From the NCBI RefSeq assembly GCF_030055635.1, contig NZ_JASFYM010000007.1, positions 27,411 to 91,410 on the forward strand: a stretch of 64,000 nucleotides of DNA, written 5' to 3'. Source of the DNA: Methanothrix sp. Its GTDB lineage: Archaea; Halobacteriota; Methanosarcinia; Methanotrichales; Methanotrichaceae. The notes beneath the pieces were generated by a model. That model did not search any database. It was not told where the DNA came from and worked only from the letters and a program-made list of their open reading frames with translations. Positions within the stretch are counted from its first letter, which is position 1. The number at the start of each line of letters is the position of its first letter. The position numbers were made by a program, and so were the translations under genes. This document shows positions 61,561 to 64,000 of the stretch, piece after piece.

Positions 61561-63240
61561 CTGATTCCGGATCTGATCCTCGCAGCATCCGCGGTTCTCC
61601 TCACAACCGCATGCGGCCTGCCGTTTCTGCGGAGCTCAAGGGGTCGCGCTCTGACAAGGCTCTCGCTCTCGTTCACCCTTGGCTGTGTGCTCCTCATCAT
61701 ATCAGGAATCGCAGGGGGTCTTACCGGAATCGACCCCCTGATCCCGCAGACGTCTCTTCTCGTCATATGCCTCGCAGCGTGCGTCTACGGCTTCGCACAC
61801 AGGAGCATGGATATCAAGCGGCTCGATCGCGATGATCTGATCGCAATCGGTATGGCAGCTCTGTATCTGGTCGTAGGCGTCATCTTCTTCAACCGCATAT
61901 CGATGTGGATGGGAGGGGACGCGGTTGCGCACGCTGAGCTGATCCGAACGCTGCTCGACGGCGAGAAGCTCCCTGTGGGTCTCCCGCGTGTGGGAAGCTA
62001 CTGGGAGTACTATCCCAAGGGGTTCCACCACTACGCCTATCCCTTTGCAAGGATGTTCTCCGTCGAAGATGTGATTCAGGTGCTGCCTGTGGTCATCACA
62101 TCCGTAACGCCGCTCCTGATCTACTCGATTGTGAGGGAAACAAGAGCTGAGGCAGCGACGTATGCAACTCTCCTCGCGACGTTTCTGTTTCCGGCGCACT
62201 ACAGCCATCTCATATGGGGAGGTTATCCGACGGCGACTGCGGAGATGCTTCTCGTCGCATCCGTTCTCTCCTGCATCGTCGAAATTCGAGCTCTGCCCGT
62301 GATGCTCCTGGGCGCGCTCCTTGCACACGCGCGTGTCCTCGCCATCTCCATCGCCGTTCTCTCCTCGTGGGCTGCGGCAGCGAACCTCCGGCGGTTCAGG
62401 AGGATTCACCAGCAGCTCCTGCTGATCACCACAGTGGCGATGCTGGCTCTTTATATCATGCTTCATCGTCCAGATTACCTGATATCCGTCTTCGGCGACA
62501 GGATCCAGGCGAGCGATTTCGTCGCCCGATGGTACCCATCGATACTTGCGCTTCTCGGTGGCATCATCGCATTCATGCGAGATGAACGGCTGGATCGGAT
62601 GGCGCTTGCATGGGCCGGGGCTGTGATAGCTGTGGTCCTCCTGGCGGATTCAGGCCCGCTCAGCTTCATCGGCACTCCTGACAGGATTCTTTTGGAGCTG
62701 TACCTGCCGCTGAGCATTCTGGGCGCTCTGGCGCTCTCAAGGATGGACAGTGGCGATCTCGGACTCAGGCGGGCTTTTCTTCTCGCTCTTCTCCTGGTCG
62801 GGGTGGTCTCGATGATGGTTGTGCTGGAGAGCTATGCTGGATCCTGGGGAATGCCGCGTGAGGATCACGATGCCATCATGTGGATAAAGGCACAGAACAT
62901 GAGCGACGCTGTCTGCGTGAACCTGGACGAGACGGGTGCGTGGATTTATCCTCTCACTGGCGTCCGGGTTGCGAGGGGGAGGTTCACAGGGGGATTCAGC
63001 TACCCCCTGCCGGGCATGGTGATAAGAGACCCGAACGATCCCACGGTCCTGGAGGCCCTTGAAAGGCTCGGGCGCAGGAATGTTCTCATATACGTCTCAA
63101 GCGTCTCCATCAGCCGTCCCGGGCATGTGCCCCCGTTTGCGGAGCACGCTGGAGCTTTCCCCACAGTGAACATGAGCTTCTCGCCGGAGCACTACGATCT
63201 CGTCTACGACAGGGGCGCCAGGATCTACAGGTTCCGCTGA
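61561..63240 (+). CDS. GT-C fold membrane glycosyltransferase-like protein with probable CTG start
   Basis: About 559 residues from CTG 61561, or 590 from ATG 61468. It has about 12 membrane helices; the first loop contains WMGGDAVAHAELIRTL and YWEYYPKGFHHY, acidic/His motifs typical of GT-C. A small soluble C-terminal domain follows. ATG 61468 lies before the TATA box (61521-61530) and inside the divergent uppP start. GGTGAT-TCT-CTG places the codon as in the aIF1A leader. It is a likely sugar transferase using a polyprenyl donor. Confidence 0.78.
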   Translation: MIPDLILAASAVLLTTACGLPFLRSSRGRALTRLSLSFTLGCVLLIISGIAGGLTGIDPLIPQTSLLVICLAACVYGFAHRSMDIKRLDRDDLIAIGMAALYLVVGVIFFNRISMWMGGDAVAHAELIRTLLDGEKLPVGLPRVGSYWEYYPKGFHHYAYPFARMFSVEDVIQVLPVVITSVTPLLIYSIVRETRAEAATYATLLATFLFPAHYSHLIWGGYPTATAEMLLVASVLSCIVEIRALPVMLLGALLAHARVLAISIAVLSSWAAAANLRRFRRIHQQLLLITTVAMLALYIMLHRPDYLISVFGDRIQASDFVARWYPSILALLGGIIAFMRDERLDRMALAWAGAVIAVVLLADSGPLSFIGTPDRILLELYLPLSILGALALSRMDSGDLGLRRAFLLALLLVGVVSMMVVLESYAGSWGMPREDHDAIMWIKAQNMSDAVCVNLDETGAWIYPLTGVRVARGRFTGGFSYPLPGMVIRDPNDPTVLEALERLGRRNVLIYVSSVSISRPGHVPPFAEHAGAFPTVNMSFSPEHYDLVYDRGARIYRFR

Positions 63241-63264
63241 AGGCTGGATCTTATAGTATCGATG

Positions 63265-63381
63265 TGCTGTGTTGGATAAGTCATGAAAATACGCAAGCGG
63301 AAGACGATTTCAGGAATGCATGGAGAATAGATAGGAATCGATATCTCGAGACGTCATCACGGGAGGTTATCCAACACAGCA
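63265..63381 (-). mobile_element. 117-bp MITE, copy C (reverse orientation)
   Basis: Terminal repeats TGCTGTGTTGGATAA / TTATCCAACACAGCA and a perfect 9-bp target duplication GTATCGATG (63256-63264 and 63382-63390). It is inverted relative to copies A and B. It lies in the 3' end of the MNT gene and provides its last codons and stop. Confidence 0.9.
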
Positions 63382-63761
63382 GTATCGATGCTCTCTTTCC
63401 AGCTCTCGAAGTAGCCCCCGAGAATCCTTTGCTTCTGGTCGTCCCAGAGCTTTCTGTAGGTGTAGAAATACTCCGAGATCTCGAGCTCATCGCCATAGAC
63501 CACCGCGTAATCGCTCATCACAGATGCCTTCACTCTGAGTGGCAGACGCTCGAAGATCCTTATATCGTAGAGAGGTCTGGCCATGCCTATAAGGCTGCGC
63601 AGAAGATCGAGGTTCCTCTCTGTATCTCTGCTCCTGGTTATCACTGCGACATCTGTATCCGAGCCCTCCCTGAACTCGCCGGTGACGTAGGATCCGTAGG
63701 CTACAACCTCGTGATCCTTCAGAAAGTGCAGATCCCTTCTGATCTCCTCAAGGGTTATCAT
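63357..63761 (-). CDS. mntA: MNT-type minimal nucleotidyltransferase (MntA-like antitoxin)
   Basis: 134 residues. The nucleotidyltransferase motif G23-S24-x10-D35-x-D37 (GSYVTGEFREGSDTD) is intact. In MntA-HepT systems this enzyme AMPylates the HEPN toxin and silences it. It overlaps the HEPN gene by 4 bp. The final codons (about TAVLDNLP) and the TGA come from MITE copy C, so the original C-terminus was replaced; the catalytic core is upstream and complete. Confidence 0.8.
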   Translation of the reverse strand: MITLEEIRRDLHFLKDHEVVAYGSYVTGEFREGSDTDVAVITRSRDTERNLDLLRSLIGMARPLYDIRIFERLPLRVKASVMSDYAVVYGDELEISEYFYTYRKLWDDQKQRILGGYFESWKESIDTAVLDNLP

Positions 63762-63979
63762 TGGAGGTACACCTCCACGATCTCCATGAACTCATAGAGG
63801 GCTTTCTTTACGTCATCGACTGAATCCAGCGCGAGCTTCTCATCGAGCCTGTCGAATCTGTGAACCGGGTAGTTTCTCAGGCCATTGCATTTCCGCAGCT
63901 TCTGAGCGAGATCTGGTTTCAAAGCTCCCATCTCCTCAAGAGACCCTATGTTTCTGTAATCGTCCTCCATTTCCGACAT
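63758..63979 (-). CDS. HEPN (HepT/DUF86-like) toxin, short or N-terminally truncated
   Basis: 73 residues from ATG 63979. The HEPN ribonuclease motif R-x4-H is present as Arg35-NYPV-His40, followed by the conserved acidic stretch DRLDE. HepT proteins are usually 110-140 residues; the first two helices appear to be missing. The frame is open upstream as far as a TAG at the window edge (63998-64000), so either the gene is naturally short or it is a remnant. Partner of the MNT gene. Confidence 0.6.
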   Translation of the reverse strand: MSEMEDDYRNIGSLEEMGALKPDLAQKLRKCNGLRNYPVHRFDRLDEKLALDSVDDVKKALYEFMEIVEVYLQ

Positions 63980-64000
63980 CTCTAAGAAGCATGGCTGCTA

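Overview
The window is archaeal and methanogenic. It encodes TFB, aIF1A, RIO1/RIO2 kinases, Gar1, an RFC small subunit, McrC, the methanofuran enzyme MfnF, and an F420H2-dehydrogenase-type (Fpo) complex I. A GPR1/FUN34/YaaH acetate carrier, an Fpo operon without fpoF or fpoO, and a run of secreted beta-rich proteins point to an aceticlastic Methanothrix (Methanosaeta), probably close to M. thermoacetophila. This assignment is inferred from gene content; no search was run.

Layout. 1-3115: purine genes purL (5'-truncated by the window), purQ and a double-domain PurS. 3116-5608: an accessory island with a TIGR04255 gene, an unknown partner, a HEPN-like gene and the tail of a type IIG restriction enzyme. 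5609-20219: housekeeping genes (isocitrate dehydrogenase family, RIO2-COG2433, mcrC, apgM, aIF1A-RIO1-KH, site-2 protease, mfnF, an FrhB/FpoF-like flavoprotein, a YchF-type ATPase, argH). 20339-21670: a decayed IS1341-type element. 21881-24373: acetate carrier, VapBC and rfcS. 24541-35466: ACT/PaaK pair, Gar1-TFB, a Nog1-like GTPase, DUF1699, Cmi4, a flavin-binding protein, a MutS-like ATPase, a degenerate FtsZ-like gene followed by two micro-ORFs, and tyrS. 36223-46477: the fpo operon A-B-CD-H-I-J1-J2-K-L-M-N. 46679-55681: a regulator, a secreted caspase-like protein and several exported proteins, including a candidate sheath or surface-layer protein. 55804-63240: an IscA-like protein and a cell-surface glycan locus (epimerase, flippase-like protein, DUF1616, two GT-C transferases, UppP). 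63265-64000: a MITE and a MNT-HEPN toxin-antitoxin pair.

How the genes work together. The acetate carrier supplies the substrate. The Fpo complex conserves energy from reduced ferredoxin or F420H2. McrC and MfnF support the methanogenic enzymes and cofactors. The epimerase, flippase-like protein, GT-C enzymes and UppP form a lipid-linked glycan pathway that could decorate the exported proteins next door.

The most unusual signals are these. (1) Several genes lack a usable AUG/GUG/UUG start and instead place a near-cognate codon after a good Shine-Dalgarno sequence: CTG for aIF1A (forced by an upstream stop) and ACG for fpoK (supported by the conserved N-terminus), with weaker cases in rfcS, fpoCD and a GT-C gene. 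(2) A 117-bp MITE family has three copies with target duplications, one of which supplies a gene's stop codon. (3) A double-hairpin element with compensatory base changes interrupts tnpB. (4) PurS is duplicated in tandem in one polypeptide. (5) An FtsZ paralogue lacks the GTP-binding signature and is followed by overlapping micro-ORFs. (6) Secreted-protein genes share promoter-proximal and leader motifs.
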